Source of the DNA: Drosophila pseudoobscura
Taxonomy: Eukaryota > Arthropoda > Insecta > Diptera > Drosophilidae
Assembly: GCF_009870125.1 (NCBI RefSeq)
Contig: NC_046683.1
Coordinates: forward strand, 4,030,001 to 4,094,000
Direction of reading: 5' to 3'
Length of the DNA stretch: 64,000 nt
Shown: positions 43,433 through 58,400 of the stretch, in pieces
Numbering within the stretch: position 1 is the first letter of the stretch
Layout of the letters: the number at the start of each line of letters is the position of its first letter
Notes under the pieces: model-generated
Seen by the model: only the letters and a program-made list of their open reading frames with translations
Databases searched by the model: none
What the model was told of the DNA's origin: nothing
Position numbers and translations under genes: made by a program

Positions 43433-46400
43433 TCAGAGCAGGTTCGAACAGCTTGGCTCGGACACGGCGCAATTGGTGGATCGCGGCAGGAACTGTATGT
43501 GCTGCCAGGTGGCATTGAATCTGGAAGACAAAGCAAACGGCTCATAAGCGACTAGGAAAGATAGAAAGGAGAGAATGGAGGCGTTCGTCACATACAGATA
43601 TCTTTCGGCCAGCTGGCTTTCCACATGCGGCTTTATCCTGGCATAGTCCTTGTCTGCTATGGTTGTGCTGCAATGCTGCTGCATGTAGGCCAGAGTGAAG
43701 AGCTCGTTCTCATTGAACGACCGCAGACCGGGCACTCTCAGGCGCCGTGTCAGCCCCAGGGCCTCGTAGGTGTTCACCTGATCGATGCCCGACCCCTGGA
43801 TGGCGCTGCCTGCATCGATGGCCGTCACGAAGCTGCTGAGGGCCCTCGCTGCCGTCCTGGCCGCACTCAAGGTCACATGGAAGCTCTTGAGGGCAGTGCT
43901 GGACAGCTCGTTGAGCTCATGGGTGAGGCGCGGCGGCTGTCCGGCGGCCAGGCAATTGACATCCGGCTGAGCGTAGTGGATCTCGGGCACAGCGTCGCTC
44001 AGGTCCGAGCTCTGCGCATTGAACTGCAGCAGGAATGTGGAGAAGTTCTCAATCAAAGCCTCCAAAATGTCCGTCCCGATGCGGGCAAAATTTACAGAGC
44101 TGCAGGAAAAAGAAAGAGACAGAGAGAGAGAGAGAGACACCATGAGAACGAGCTGCATAGAGGAGGAGGTAGAGGCGGATGTGAAGGTGGAGGTGGAGGA
44201 ACACTTACACTGGATAGCGATAGTCGTAGTAGCTGGAGCTGATCAGAACCCTCGACACCAGCAGCATGTTCAACTTGTTCGAGTAGGCAATGGCCTGCGG
44301 ATTGTCCCTTGTGTACATCTCGGAAACAATGCTGCGCGCGAGGAGAGAGATCGAGGAGAAAGTGTTAGAAAGTTAGAAAGCCCCTGCTCCGCTCCAGTTA
44401 GGCAACACATACACATCCAGCATGCCAAGCGGCTTCAGTTTCTTCTCGAGGCGCGTGCGCCGGAACGTCCAGATGGACTCCAGATGCTCCACAAAGTACA
44501 GGTTGTTCAGCATCAGGTCGTTGTAGTAGTCCTTGAGGTAGTTGGGCTGGTCCAGCACCTCGCCGGGTATACCAAACTGCAGCCGCATCTCGTCCAGCTT
44601 CTTCTTGAGGAACTGCCTCGCGGCGCTCTCCAGCCAGCTGGCCTGCTCCAGCGAGTCCTGCAGCTGGTTGCGCAGGCTGTAGAACATCAGGCGCAAGTAC
44701 TCCTCGTTGGCGTGCGTTTTGTTCAGGCTTGGGGCCTGTGGGGTGGGTGTCCTTTCGAACTGCTGCTGGGCCGGCTGCTGCTGCAGTGCTTCCACAGCAA
44801 AGGGCAACCAGTCACGCACCACCCGGCTGCAGATGAGCCACCGGGGATAGCTGGCCGTCCGCCCATAGATGGCATGGTCAAAGTGCTCCGCCAGCGTGCG
44901 ATACTCCTTGGACAGATGTGGCAGCATTTGTCGGGCCAGCGACCAAATGATAAAGTTGTTGATGGGTCTGCCGGAAAACAGATTCGTCTCAATTCTCAAA
45001 GACTTTCCCCCACCCCCCCAAAAAAAACTCACTTTTTATCCGAGGTAGAGAGCAGTTCGGAGAGGGAATGCAAGACCTCTACATCTCGCACCAAGACCTC
45101 AGTGTCTTCGGTGATTTTGGTATTCGGAAAAATGGCCTGAAGCGACTCGAAAATGGGTAGCTGAAAGGGGTACACAAGGATACCTGCGGATTAGCAAGGA
45201 GCAAGTGTCATCAATCGAAGGAAGACGAGCTTACAGACGGAGCCTTGGTCTTCAGATCAGCCAGACGCATAAGTCTGTTCAACTGGCGATCCCCACCAGC
45301 TTTGGCGTCCTCAATATGATTGACAATCCGGCGCTCGTAGTGGAAAATATCATCGGCAAACAGATCCGCCTCGCGGGAAACAATCCCTATGAAACATTAA
45401 ACATTAAGCAAAGATTTACAGAAGTTTTAGCCAACTAAATCTCACCCATATTGATGGCAAAGTCTCTGAGAAGCAGCTTGTAGCCTTTGACGACTTCCTC
45501 ATCGGCATCGGGGCCATAGAAATACTTGTCCGGCAATCCAATCTGACCCTCGTCGATCGCAATCACATAATCATGCGGATTGCTATAGCCATTCTCCACA
45601 CTGATGCGATAATACGGGAAAATGCCGTACTTTGCCTGGAGATGCACCAGGGCCCGCTTGTGCTCCCAGTACTGCAAGCGATTCGAGTCCCGAAATAGCT
45701 GCCAGCCATCTGTAGGGGTAGAGGGGCGGGGAGTTGAAAGAGGGAAGAGTATCAATTAGTATCATGCGCCCAGTTCGGGTTAGTCGGGTCAATTAGTTAG
45801 TAGCGGTGCTGCTACTATTATATGTATGTGTGGAGTGGATGGAAACACCCGGGACACGGCTCTACGCTAATCGAAAATTCCCAAAACCCAACCAAACATG
45901 AAATTCACCAATAGAAAAGAGTTAGTTGCATATACTATGTATGTATGATATATTGTATATTTTATAGCATAGATATATACGTACATACGAGTATATATGT
46001 AGTATGTGTGAATCGATATCTGTATCGGTTTATGGCTATTAAAAGCGCTAAAATGTTTGGCTGCTTGAAAATTTCAGGGCGCTCAGTCCCGTCTTCTCTT
46101 GCAGTCATAAATTATTAAAAAAATAAATAATAATAAAACAATACAAATGGTAAAATTTACCAGGTGAAACGCTACCTAGGAAATACTCTCTAGTAGTAGA
46201 TGTATTACAGATCTTTTCGGAAAGCAGTTGAGAGGAGTTCAAGCAGAAAAAGTCCCAGTGGAATGCTTTTATTCTTCACAAACAATATTCTTAAAGATAG
46301 ATATATAGAATCGCCAACACTCTTCATGAGCGAAACACGAAACTGATAAAAAGGCAGACTGTTGCAAAAGATATTCCCCAGATTCAAGACACACAACGTT

Positions 46401-49400
46401 GAATATTATGACACTCTATTCAATTCTAAAATATCCAACTGTCATTTATTTGGCACTCATCAAGAACCCTGAGCACCCCCTAATCATATGTAGATATCAT
46501 TTGTCTTTTGGCTACCGGATTCCTCGCTTCTTGGCTTCCTCACAAGTTTCATCATCCAGCTGATGACATCGCAGCACCGTCAGACCCGTCAAAGACATAG
46601 AAATTGATTGTGTCTTGGTCTGCTGTCTGTTTACATCAGCAATTAGCACTTCGGGACGATCGATCGATCGATCCATCGACTCTGAGGGGGAACAAAAAAA
46701 CCCAGAAAACAAGAAAACTGGAGAAGCTAGCGGTGCCAGCGTTGCCTGCGGTGCTAGCCGGATTTGTAGTTATATTGATTATATGGATGCTTGGATTTGG
46801 ACATTTTTGAGGCTGGACTTGGCTGCTGGCGATCGCTGGGTGTTATAGTTTTTTAACGATTTATTGCAAACCACTTTAATTAACTTCAATTAAAGGCCCC
46901 GTTGGCCCCCGGCTGGTATAAAAGGTGACAGTTTGATACGGAGAACGCATCAATCCAGTGCAACAGCTCCAGAGCAACAGTTGTCCGTGTTGTCTCCCAT
47001 CTCTCACTCCCATCCTCCAGTCGAAAGCATGAATCAGTTTGTGGTGAGTACTTGGGCATCCCAAAAAGGGATCCAACACCATCTCGAACCAGCGGGAGCA
47101 GCAGCACTCATCCCATGGCATCCTGATTGCAGGTCTTGGCCTGCCTGGCGGTTATCGGCGGTTCGCTGGCCGCTCCCCGTCCGGACGTGTCCCATCTGGG
47201 CTACCGCTACCAGGCAGGTGGCTACAACGGCAACCTGCCCAGCTCTGTGGTGAGCACCCCCCTGGTTGTGGGCACCTCCTACCAGCCGACGGCCGCCGGC
47301 TCCAACTACTTCAGCTCGGCGCCCTCCATTGGCCAGCTGAATGCGGGCAGTGTTTCGACTGGTTTCGTTCCCTCCTCCTCCTCCTCCTCCGGCATTGGCT
47401 ACCAGGTCGGCGGAGCCGAGTCCTCCTCGGTGACAGTCGGTGACAGCATCGGACTGCAGGGTCTCCAGCCCGGCCCCACCATCAACTACAACGAGCAGGA
47501 GTCGTACATCAGCCACCTGGCCAACTTCCAGCCTGCGCTGGTCAGCAAGCACTTCTACATCCACTCCGCCCCCGAGGACCATGACGAGCAGCAGATCGTC
47601 CGCTACGTGAATGTGGGCAGGCCCCAGAAGAACTACCGTGTGGTGTTCATCAACGCCCCCACTTCGACCACCAGCAAGGCCAAGATCATTGCCAACGTCG
47701 CACCCGTCGAGGAGAAGACCGCCATCTACGTGCTGTCCAAGAAATCGAATGCTCTGGATGTCAGTGCCGAGGTGGTCACACAGCGTCCAGTGGCCAACAA
47801 GCCCGAGGTCTTCTTTGTCAAGTACAAGACGCCCCAGGAGGCGGCCCATGCCCAGCAGACCATTCAGGGTGAGTGTGCCGGACATCTGCCTCCAAAGGGA
47901 TCATATCCCTAACCGAAATCCCTCTCTCTCTTCCCCTCTACAGCCAACTATGATGCTTTGGGTGGCGCCTCTGAGACCAGCAACGAGGGCATCATCCCCG
48001 TCTCATCGGTGATTGGTAGCCTGGGCGACAATGGTGCCTCCGGCGTGGTCACCGATGCCAGCGGCAGCCTCAACATTGTCGGCACTGGCGGCGTACCCAA
48101 CGCGGATGTCAACTACAACAATGTGGGCTTCGATGCCGAGGGCAGCCAGCGTCAGGTGATCAGCACCATCAACGGCTCCAATGCCCAGGCCACCTATCTG
48201 CCCGCGCGGCCAGTGCGCAAGTAGATATCCCCACCATTCCATCCATCCACACACACACACACGCACATAAACACTGCCAGGACACCTACCCCCAATGGAC
48301 ACCTACTCCTCAATGGACACCTACTCCTCAGGATTCTAGCCATATTTGGATTTTGTCTAGAACTCGGTTGAGGAAACTTTTGCGATTTTCGATTTAGATT
48401 CTCCTTTCGGCATTAATTCTGTATAATTTTGTATATTTTATTATTTTTTTTTTTAATAAAACCTAAGCGTTCTTATAGGCATTCAAAAAATGTAAAAAAA
48501 ATGGATTTTCAATATAGTCTTAAAGGCATAAGGGGCAGGAAAGGGGATTCCAAAAGGAAAAACTCTACATTGTATAAAGATCTTGTGATCCACAAAATTG
48601 TAGACCCGCTAAGCCACCTGCAACTTGCATAATCGGAAAGCCCAAAGAGTGGTCTCCTCCGCCTCCGCCTCCTCCTATCCAAGCGACTATTTGGCAAGCC
48701 GCTCATAATTGTTGAAGTCCGACCAGAGACCCGAGACCCGATCCAACTGACCAACCGCAGCAGACCAATATCACTCGGAACGGAACCACGCGATGGATGG
48801 GCAGGCACAGACAGGCACAGGCACAGTCAGAGTCATAGTCAGAGTCGGAGTCACGGGTAAATAAATTAGCGACTTAGACTTAAAGAAACTCAGACTCGGA
48901 ATTGATATGCAAGCCCGCCAAGGTCGGCCAATGCCAATGCAAGTCGCGGGCATTAAAATACCTCAGAGTATTAAATAAAAAATTAGTGAAATATACCCGT
49001 ATATATATATTAATGAATTTGGGGACTTTGGCTGGCGGTGACTGTGGCCACGCCCCGGAGACAGAGTGCCTGGCGCCAACAAATTTATTATCAATTACAA
49101 CGCCCGATGGATGTGCCTATCTGGTATCTGGTATCTGGGATCTGGTGGTGTGTATCGTATCTTTTGCCCGTTGCGTATCGTGCTGGCCATCTCGAGATCT
49201 GCATATCAATGGGGCGGCTCTTCTTTAGCATAAAGATAATCACACCTACTAAATAAAACGTTGCGACGGACGGTAGCCGAGCGAACTCAAGTTTTTGAGT
49301 CGAAACTGAAACAGGTACAGGTACAGATACAGATACTGGATACTGATTCGGTGTGGTAGATCTTCTGATTCGAGCGAACCGATTTGTCCCTCGATTCGAT

Positions 49401-52400
49401 TTCTATTACTGTCATCATCAATAAAATGTTACATAAATTTTCAGCACAGCAAGCGATCGATTCGGATCGCAGAGGGAGAGATGCCAAGTTATAAATATGG
49501 AATGCCTAATTGATAATTATCATTTTGTTCAGTTTTCCATAATCCATATGCGATATACGATATACGATACACGATGTGCGATATGCGATCTGCTAATAGC
49601 TAAATTAGTGAAGCTCAGAATGCATCACCATCCGACGATCCATTTCCTCTCTCTCTCTGCTCTACTCGTTGGGGGGGCATTCAGCATTCATCGCCATAGT
49701 GTGTATCATTGATGATCCGTATTGTTGCCGAAATTGTCAATCAGTTTTATTCGTTTATGTTCTGTCATCAATCTCCAGCCCATAAATCCATTCAAAGGCA
49801 TTATTCAAATTCACAATCTTGAGCTCTTGCCTGCTTCTACATTTGCCAGTCCAGTCGAATTATGTTTTATGGGTTTATTTGCCAATATTTACGATTTTCG
49901 TATGCCCGTCTATCCAAGTCTGTCCAACCAAGGCGACCCGACCTCTAAAGCAGCCGCCGGTGAATGTCTGTTTCTCTTTGGCTCTATGGGGCACTCTGAG
50001 TCATCGATTGGTTCGCTTGGGGTCACCATTTATGGTGACCAACTTCGCTGGGAAATTCCGCCAATCGAACAACAAGGAAGCCAAATTGGCCCAGAAAAAA
50101 GCAAATCTGAAGGCAGATTTATCTGTACTTATTAGAAAGAAAACCAAACAAATTTGATTTCAGCTAAAGCCAAAGGAAAATAAAGAAATATAATTAATAA
50201 AAAACTATTTAAAAATAAATAAAGGTTTGAAGAAATCACGCGAAAACTCGAAAAGCATAGAAAGCCAATTGATGCAAAAGAATACACCATTTCTAGCAAG
50301 GAAATACAAATATTTTATGTCTAAAGGAATCTATGTAGGCAGCTAAGAAATGGAATGAGTTTTATACAATTTATAGTATATTCAATATTATTAAGAAATT
50401 AAGAAAACCCGTCTAAGCCCCGAAACTATCTGCCGGTCACACATTTGATTTTCGCCCAAATATGAATTTGAATTGGATTTGGCTTATATCTATATCCTAT
50501 ATCATATCATATCATATCATATCATATATCTTTGCATAATCTAGGGGCTGTTCTTGAATGTCTTTGAGATAAGGCTGCCATAAATAGGTACAGAATATTG
50601 CACTCGTGTTTCTTTAATTGAGAAACGATTAAATATGTAGGTACATACATATATAAAAAAGTATTCCCATAAATGCATGTCTAATATAAACATTATTATA
50701 TTATTATATATTCCCTCCAATCCAGGCCGTGCAAGTAATAGATATTTCGAATGTCCTATCCTATCTTTTAAGTCTAATATGCACAGATATTCTACATGAA
50801 AAATGCACCACTAATCCACATAATTTCCCGCAATGATTTCTTAATGTCAAAACATTTATAATTTCTGGAAATCAATATTCATTGAATTCATGTTCCAACT
50901 GTTATAGATATTTGCCAATTAATAGATGAGCGAATGGTCCAGCAAAAAATCAGATGAAAAAAACCCAGTAAACTTGTTTTAGGCCCAAAGATTGATGCCG
51001 CCTCTGAAGCATCATCGTCATCGCTTCAGGTGCCGTTTAATGAGATTCATTCCCGGCAAAAGACGGGCCTACAGATACATAACTAAGTATTTAGATGCGA
51101 ATATGAAGATATACTAAATATAAATAGATATTTGCTAATCCATTGTGAGTTTTCCCAAGGCGAACGCGAAGTCAAGTTCAATGCCAGAGCCAGATGGCAA
51201 AAAGAAATACCAAAAGAAGACTTTTGTTGAGAGATGGTAGTGGAGTGGTGTCCAGCGAATGTAAACCATGGCTAACTTAGACTCAGACCCCGAATAAAGC
51301 GCATCTGTGAGCTACAAGACCCACCAAGCGATCGTTCTAATTTGAATAAATTTTAGGTCACACTAAAGACTGAACACTGAACACTGAAGACCAATCCGCT
51401 CAAATCCGAGTCTGAAACTGAAACTGAGAGCATAGGCTCTGGCATGGAGCATTGAGCATTGAGAGATGCCATCAAATTTGCATAAACTGACGTTGACGAC
51501 GGCAGAGCAGAGCACCAGCCCAGGCCCCAAGACCCAAGCATAGGGCAGTCGGAGCATATATAACCCAAGTGGAGCGGCCTCAAATGCAACCATTGCCTCG
51601 AAGCAATTCGTCAACGAAGCACCAACGATCACAACGGTCACTAGTCAGTCAGTCAGTCACTCAGTCGCCCCGAGGATCACTAAGGATTACCCATTAGAAG
51701 CTGAAGCAGAAGCTCAGTCATGTCCGTTCGTCCAATTTTGATCAGCTGCCTGGCCCTGCTGGCTGTGGCCCAGGCCCGTCCCCAGTACGGCTATGAGCAG
51801 CCCGGTTCCGGCCCCTCGGACAACTTCATTGGAGGCAGCGGCGGCGGTGGCGCTCACGTCATCGGGGGCGGCATTGGCGGCGGCCTGGTGGCCATCCAGC
51901 CCCATCGCGGTGGCGACAAGTACCTGCCACCGGCCAGCACCACCCAGGCGCCCATCATCAACAAGAAGTTCTATCTGGTTTCGGCGCCCGAGGACCACAG
52001 CAACGATGGCAAGGTGAAGCACCTGGTTCTGGGACGCCCTCAGAAGAACTATCGCGTGGTGTTCATCAAGGCCCCGGCCGGCGACAATGCGAATGTCAAG
52101 TACTCGGCCGAGTTTGCGCCGCAGGAGGAGAAGACCGTCATCTATGTGCTGTCCAAGAAGGACAATGATCTGGATGCCACCGATATTGCCACACCGGCGC
52201 CCACACAGCCCAGCAAACCGGAGGTGTTCTTCATCAAGTACAAGACCGACGACGAGGCGAAGCAGGCCCAGCACGAGATCCAGGGACAGTACGACAAGCT
52301 GGGCGGCACCAACGAGTACCAGGAGGACAACAATGCGCCCATTACCTCGGTGATCGGCAGCCTGGATGGCCTCAATCCCGACGGCAGCTACAACTACCGC

Positions 52401-55400
52401 CAGATCGGCAACCGGCCATCGAGCGGACCCAACAGCAGCCTGTCACCCAGTGCCCAGTATCTGCCCAGTCTGCTCAAGCATTAATCGTACAATCACCCGA
52501 CCAGCCACCTGTCACCCGCACCCACACCCGCCCATGCACCGCCTCCACCCCACAAATCTCACCCATTTTTCAGTGTTGCATAATTTTAAGAGAAAAGTCA
52601 ACGTTTTTTTTGTATTTTTTGTTTTTGTTGTCAATAAAGTTTATATTTAAAGAAGAAATATCTAGAAAGCTCTGGGTTGCCCAAGAAATTGGGCCATTTG
52701 GAAAAATTCATAAAAAAATCAAGCGCCGCTCCATGAAATCCATCTCACAGTCAAAGTCAAAGTACAAAAACAGAAACAGTAACATTTCTGCTTTGTTTTT
52801 TTCACGATATTCAAATCAGAGAGGCCAAAAGCCCAAGCATAGTCGTAACATGTCCGAGTCCAAATCCAAATCGAAATCAAAATCAAAATCGAACAGAAAC
52901 CAACGATGAAACCACAATGACAATGACCGGACCCCAGAGCTGCTGTCAAAACTTCCAACAGAAATTAGCTTAAATGAAGTGAGAAATCAAAATAAGCCCA
53001 TCAAATTTAATTAAATAGTAAAATTTTATATACTATACTCGCATAAGTATCTCATTTGGCCAGGGCTCTTTTCTACCCCTGTTTTTTTTCTTGCCGTGGG
53101 TTTGATTGGGCCATTAAACTGACGCTGAATAAACTCAACGCGTGGATGGGGCAGGACCGAACGAACCCCCTATCGCATCGCATCAGATCTGATCGGATCG
53201 GATCGGGGCAAATGAAAATATTCCTTGGTTGAATGTCAGCTTACTAAATTTCCTATCCTCGATCATCAAAAACCCCTACCCTACCCTGCTGCTAATGAAA
53301 GGCCCTACATTTCCCTTTTAAATCCATCAAATTTTTGGAATGCCCAGTGAAAAGTATTAAAATCGGCAAAGTGCGAATTCTAGCAGTCCCAAAAGATTTT
53401 ATTTCTAAATTACTTCAAATCTAGTCTAGGTCAAAATGTGTTTTCGAAGACCAGGCTATTTCTGCGAAAACATATAATCGTCCAGTAGTTCCCATCTTTC
53501 TATAAACGCCATCAATTTGGTTTGATATTCTTTCAAAATGTGGTGAGGTTGGAAATACATTCAGATGTATTTTTTAAACAAGAGCAACTTTTTTCCAAGA
53601 CAACCTTCGCAGGCACAACCAGACGAAGTGGAGAGGCTGCTGGCAACATCTTCATATTGGAGATTGTAGAGGAGCCGCTCTTGGCTCGTATATGGGCATA
53701 TCTCTCGGTATGGCCACAATTTTTCTTAATAAAACGGGACATAAATCAAATTAGCTGTACCATTTTGCTTAAATGCGACATGAAAGTGTGGGAATTACGC
53801 GTCAATTTATGCAAATCGGATGCAGACACAAGCGAACCAAATCGAACCAGTTCCAAAGACAGAGCACAGTCCAAGTCGGAGTCTGAGGAAGGCATGGCCT
53901 ACCACTCTTTCGATCCATTGTTGATATTTTAATTGTCTCGAGCTGTTGACAACACCGAGGCAAAAAACACAAATAAAGCTCACAAAAAGAAACCCAAGAA
54001 ATACTGAGATTAATCTACTAATCTGCATCGAGGCTGCCAGCCAGCCAGCCATCGAGCGAGCCAAATAACTGACATCGAAATGAGCCAACATGCATATGGT
54101 AACAGAGGTAACCGAGAGGGGGACAGACTTGGCCGAGAGATCATTAGATCATTAGTCAAAAGCGCGGGCGTTGAGTGCTGCCCCTGTGGGTAGGCAATGC
54201 TCTCCATCGATCAGATGATAAATGATCTGCAAATTAGCAGCGAAACGAAATGCTATATCAAAATTATCTGCATCCCATTTGCTATACACACTATTTTCTA
54301 GATTAGATTGTAATTAATTATTTCTTCTATTTAATAAAGTTTTCCAATGATTAGTCAAGGTAACTGGTGCGAGCATTCAAGTCAATTAATTCGATAAAAA
54401 TAAGTGAAATAAAAGATGCCCTTAAAGAAGATTCAAGAGTACTCAGAAAGTTGCACCAACTCTTAACGAATTAATCATCTATTAATCTAGAAATCGTGTA
54501 AATTTCGACACATAATGACCCTGGATCAGATCTTACAACACGCTGGACAGCTCCCATATAAAATGTATACTCTATGTATTCGGCTCCTGGTACTCCAAGC
54601 TTTTTCACGCACAATTAATTTTGGGACTCAGACTCGAGTTTGTTGCCCAAGTCTTTTGTTTTTGCCCATTTCCTAATTGGACTGAGATTTTCACAGATTC
54701 GTTTTTTGGCAAATCTCGCGTTTAGATCTTGGAAAATTTCTCTTAAAAGTCAACCGCTTTGGCAGTGGGTGGAACAGTTTCACTTTCGAAGCCGCGAAAT
54801 GCTCAACCTGTGGTGTCTGCTTTTAGTCTCGGGTCTTGGTCTGAACGCGGCCCAGGGATCGCGCTCCTATCTTCCGCCACCAGCCACCGCCGTGGAGCCC
54901 ATCATAACCAAGCAGTTCTACAGCATATCCCCGGCCGAGGATCCCGAGGAGCTGCAGCCCCGCACCAAGCACCTGGTGATAGGCCAGCCACGGCGGAACT
55001 ATCGCGTCATCTTCATACGCGCCCCCACTCCCAGCAGCGACCAGGTGAAGTACACGGCCGAGCTGGCGCCCCAGGAGGAGCGCACTGTGATCTATGTGCT
55101 CGCCAGGAAGCAGCAGGAGCTGCGGGCCCAGGACATTGTGGCGCCCCAGCAGCAGGCGGCGGAGCAGAAGCCCGACATCTTCTTCATCAAGTACAAGACG
55201 AACGAGGAGGCTGCCGCCGCCCAGCACGAGATTCAGACGCAGTACGACCAGCTGGGCGGCAACACCGAGATAGCGGCCCCCTATGTGGCCCCCGTCCAGT
55301 CCGTGATCGGAGCCCTGAGCCCCGCCACCCAGCAGACTCCACCGGGACCTGATGGCGACGGGGGCTATCACTATCAGAGGCCCCTGCCCATGCCCCTGCC

Positions 55401-58400
55401 CATGCCCCTGTCCATGCCCCTGGGCTCGTGGCGCCAGTGAATCGTCTCTACTGAGTCCAAGTCGTTGAATATTCCGCGCAATTTGCATATAGTCGATAAG
55501 CCATTTCCACAAATCCGCAGCAAACCCACAAATTTATCATAAAACTCTTGGCGAACGCGTAAATAAAAAAAGCTCTCTTAATTATTTTTTGTTGTATAAT
55601 TTTTGCACAGTTTGTGGTTTTTTTTTGCTTCGTGATATCTGATTTGCGAATTCTTTTTTTGTTTTGTTTTGATTTCATATACCCAAATATGTGTGTATGC
55701 TTGTATGTGTGTATCTGCAAAAGTGCTTTGACCCTGTGCCAAAGGAGATGCCTTCGATCGGGCTTATTGGTCTTTGGTTACAAATCAGTAAAATGAAGTG
55801 AAATGTGAGTGAAAGTGCATAAAAATGAATGGAAAAGCTCCAATAAAAGTTCTTTGAAAGATTACTTTGCAAGGTATCACGTGACCAAAAATATCTGCCA
55901 AATAAACAGAACTGAGAGTTGGCATTCAGTGAGCATTTGGGAGAAAAAAAACCAAAAACCAACAAGAATTAGGGGAGACACTTTTTTCAAATCTTTTGAA
56001 AGAATTTTTACATTTCCACATCTTAGAGATTATTAATAAATTGACATTTTTTCGAGAGATAATACAAATTTTTCAATGAAAAAGTGGAACAAAAATTGAT
56101 TCATTTATATATTTTATGTGGAATATTTTTGAATTGATTTTTATGCCTTCCAAGAGCATTTTATTTTTTACTACTGCAATTATTTTTAAAACGTTTTTGG
56201 CTCTTTTTTCAGGGGCTTCCAAGTATCGTCTAAATTGGATTTGAGAGCAGAAACTAAAAAGCAGAAATTTGCATAAATATTTGCAATTCGCAACCGAAAC
56301 AGAAACGGCAATGCATTTTTTATATGATTTGTCTGATTTTTCGCGAAGCCAGTTTATCAGCTCTTTGGATTTATTTGCATTTGCATTTAATTAATAGGAT
56401 TTTTTAGAGCCAAGAGCCAGACCCGAGACGGAGACCAGAGACCGGGCCATGTTTGGGCATCAACTGGACGACCTTTCTTTTGATTGGCATCAGCAACAAT
56501 TTGGCAGCAATTAATCTTTGCAGACGGCCAAAGCCAAACAAAGCCAATCCCCGCGAATTAAGAAGAAATTTTATGCAAACACTGTCCATCCCCAAGGTCG
56601 CACCTGCGAACGTGGGGTCGTGCGGGTTCTAGGCCGCCCGCCTGTTCCCGCCTGGTGGGGAAGTGCCTATCCATCGCTTGAGGTGGCCAAAAAGCGTGCA
56701 TAAAACATATCGCAAACACAAAGGCCGTCAAAACGGCCGATGCCCAACCCAAAACGCATTCAAATTATGGCAATTATATTGATACATCCACAGAGAGCTC
56801 CGCTCGACCGTCGATTTTTTGGTTGTTTTTTCGTTGGATTTGTTTTGGAATTTCTGCTTTTAGCCCGCCCAACTAAAAATAGACCATGACGCAAGATAAC
56901 CAAAGAGGCACGCATCTTTTTGGGCTACCCTTTGGGAAGGGGGTATCAAGATTTCAGCGGAACAGTTGCCCCGAAGCCCCGAAAATGGTATATAGTACAT
57001 AGCATTACTACTATTGACATAGTAGGGCACTGATCGGATCGACGTGACTTTGCTCTTTGGCCCATTCTGACGCATCCTTCTTCCATCCTTCTGTCTTTGT
57101 TCCTCTGCAAGCCATCCTGTAGGGAGCTCCAGCGATCTAGAGATTCTTATGACAGACCCAAAGAAACCTATGCAAGTGCTCCTCATCCCTTTGCTCACTT
57201 ATTCCCAATTCCCATATATGGAATCGCCTGAATTGTTGGGATCCTCAAAAGATTTGTCACACACAAAAACAAAAACTCAAAACTGTTCGAAGCGGAAGCC
57301 AAAGCCCAAGAAAATTGAAGTTCGATCGAGAGCGGGGAAGAGATTGGAGCTATTGAAAACAGCATTAATCCCATTAAATATATAATGGGGACTGGGCAAT
57401 TAACAGAATTAACCAAAGAGCATACAAAATTCATACCTCAAATCATATTCGATGAATCTCGATTTATAAAAGCGAAACCAATGCCAATAGATCGCTGCGC
57501 CTTCGGCAAGCTCACAAATAACACTATAATAACCCCAATGCTCTTCTCTTTCTTAGTGATTCCGCCTAATGCCGTCCAAAACATAATTAAATTCTGGCTA
57601 ACAATGGCAGCTTAGTACGTCAAACCCGGCAAGGTTCCCTCCTCCTGGCGGAAGCAGGTTCTGTTCTTAAAATGTTCTTAAAACAAAACCCCCGAAAAAA
57701 AATCACCGAAGAAAATAGCTACAAATATTGTTCGAGTGTTTCTTTGTGGGCAACGCAGACAGCAAATATATTGGGAGTTCATCAATCAAGATGTGTGTGT
57801 GAAATAATCACTTGAGAAATACTGATTATGGAAAAGTAGGAATGTCTATAGGTACATATGTTTCTTAACCCTAGCCTGAGCAATGATGGATGATATATTT
57901 AAGGAAGAGAATCCATTACAATGGAAGAGGAAAGTATTGGCAGGGAAAGTGCTGTTTGAGTATGATCAAATGGTAAAAATGAATGCCCCTGATATCCGTA
58001 TTTCCATCCCTGTTCCACTAGTGCACATTCGGGCTCAAAGAGCCCATAAGCAAACGGACACATGGCGATTGAATATGCTTACAAAGCTACGCATTTCAGT
58101 TTTAGATAAAGAAAGATTTGATATATACCAGTAATCGAATATATCGTAGTGTGGATATTTCAGGATATACATAGATATGCAGTTCCAAGTTCCGACTTGG
58201 ATATTGTTAGAATTGAATGCTATTTTAAAAACCTTCAGCACCGAACTTGTTTGTTCTTCAGTGCTGACTAAATTAAGTTATGAGTATGCTTCTGCATATA
58301 ACAATATATACTGTACACATAGTATAGGTATTATACAATAGATATCAATCAATCCGATGACATTTCTATGCAAAAATTTGCATGCCAATGACGGCACAAA

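Noticed and set aside
49722-50135. 137-codon plus-strand frame between Tweedle genes 1 and 2
   Set aside because: A second frame overlaps it with equal quality and neither has a motif.
53522-53932. 136-codon open frame in the gap between Tweedle genes 2 and 3
   Set aside because: It starts in AT-rich DNA, has no family motif, no promoter and weak coding bias; probably chance.
57883-58134. 83-codon open frame in the gap before Tweedle gene 4
   Set aside because: It has a plausible ATG, but codons follow local AT composition and there is no domain or promoter; too weak to call.
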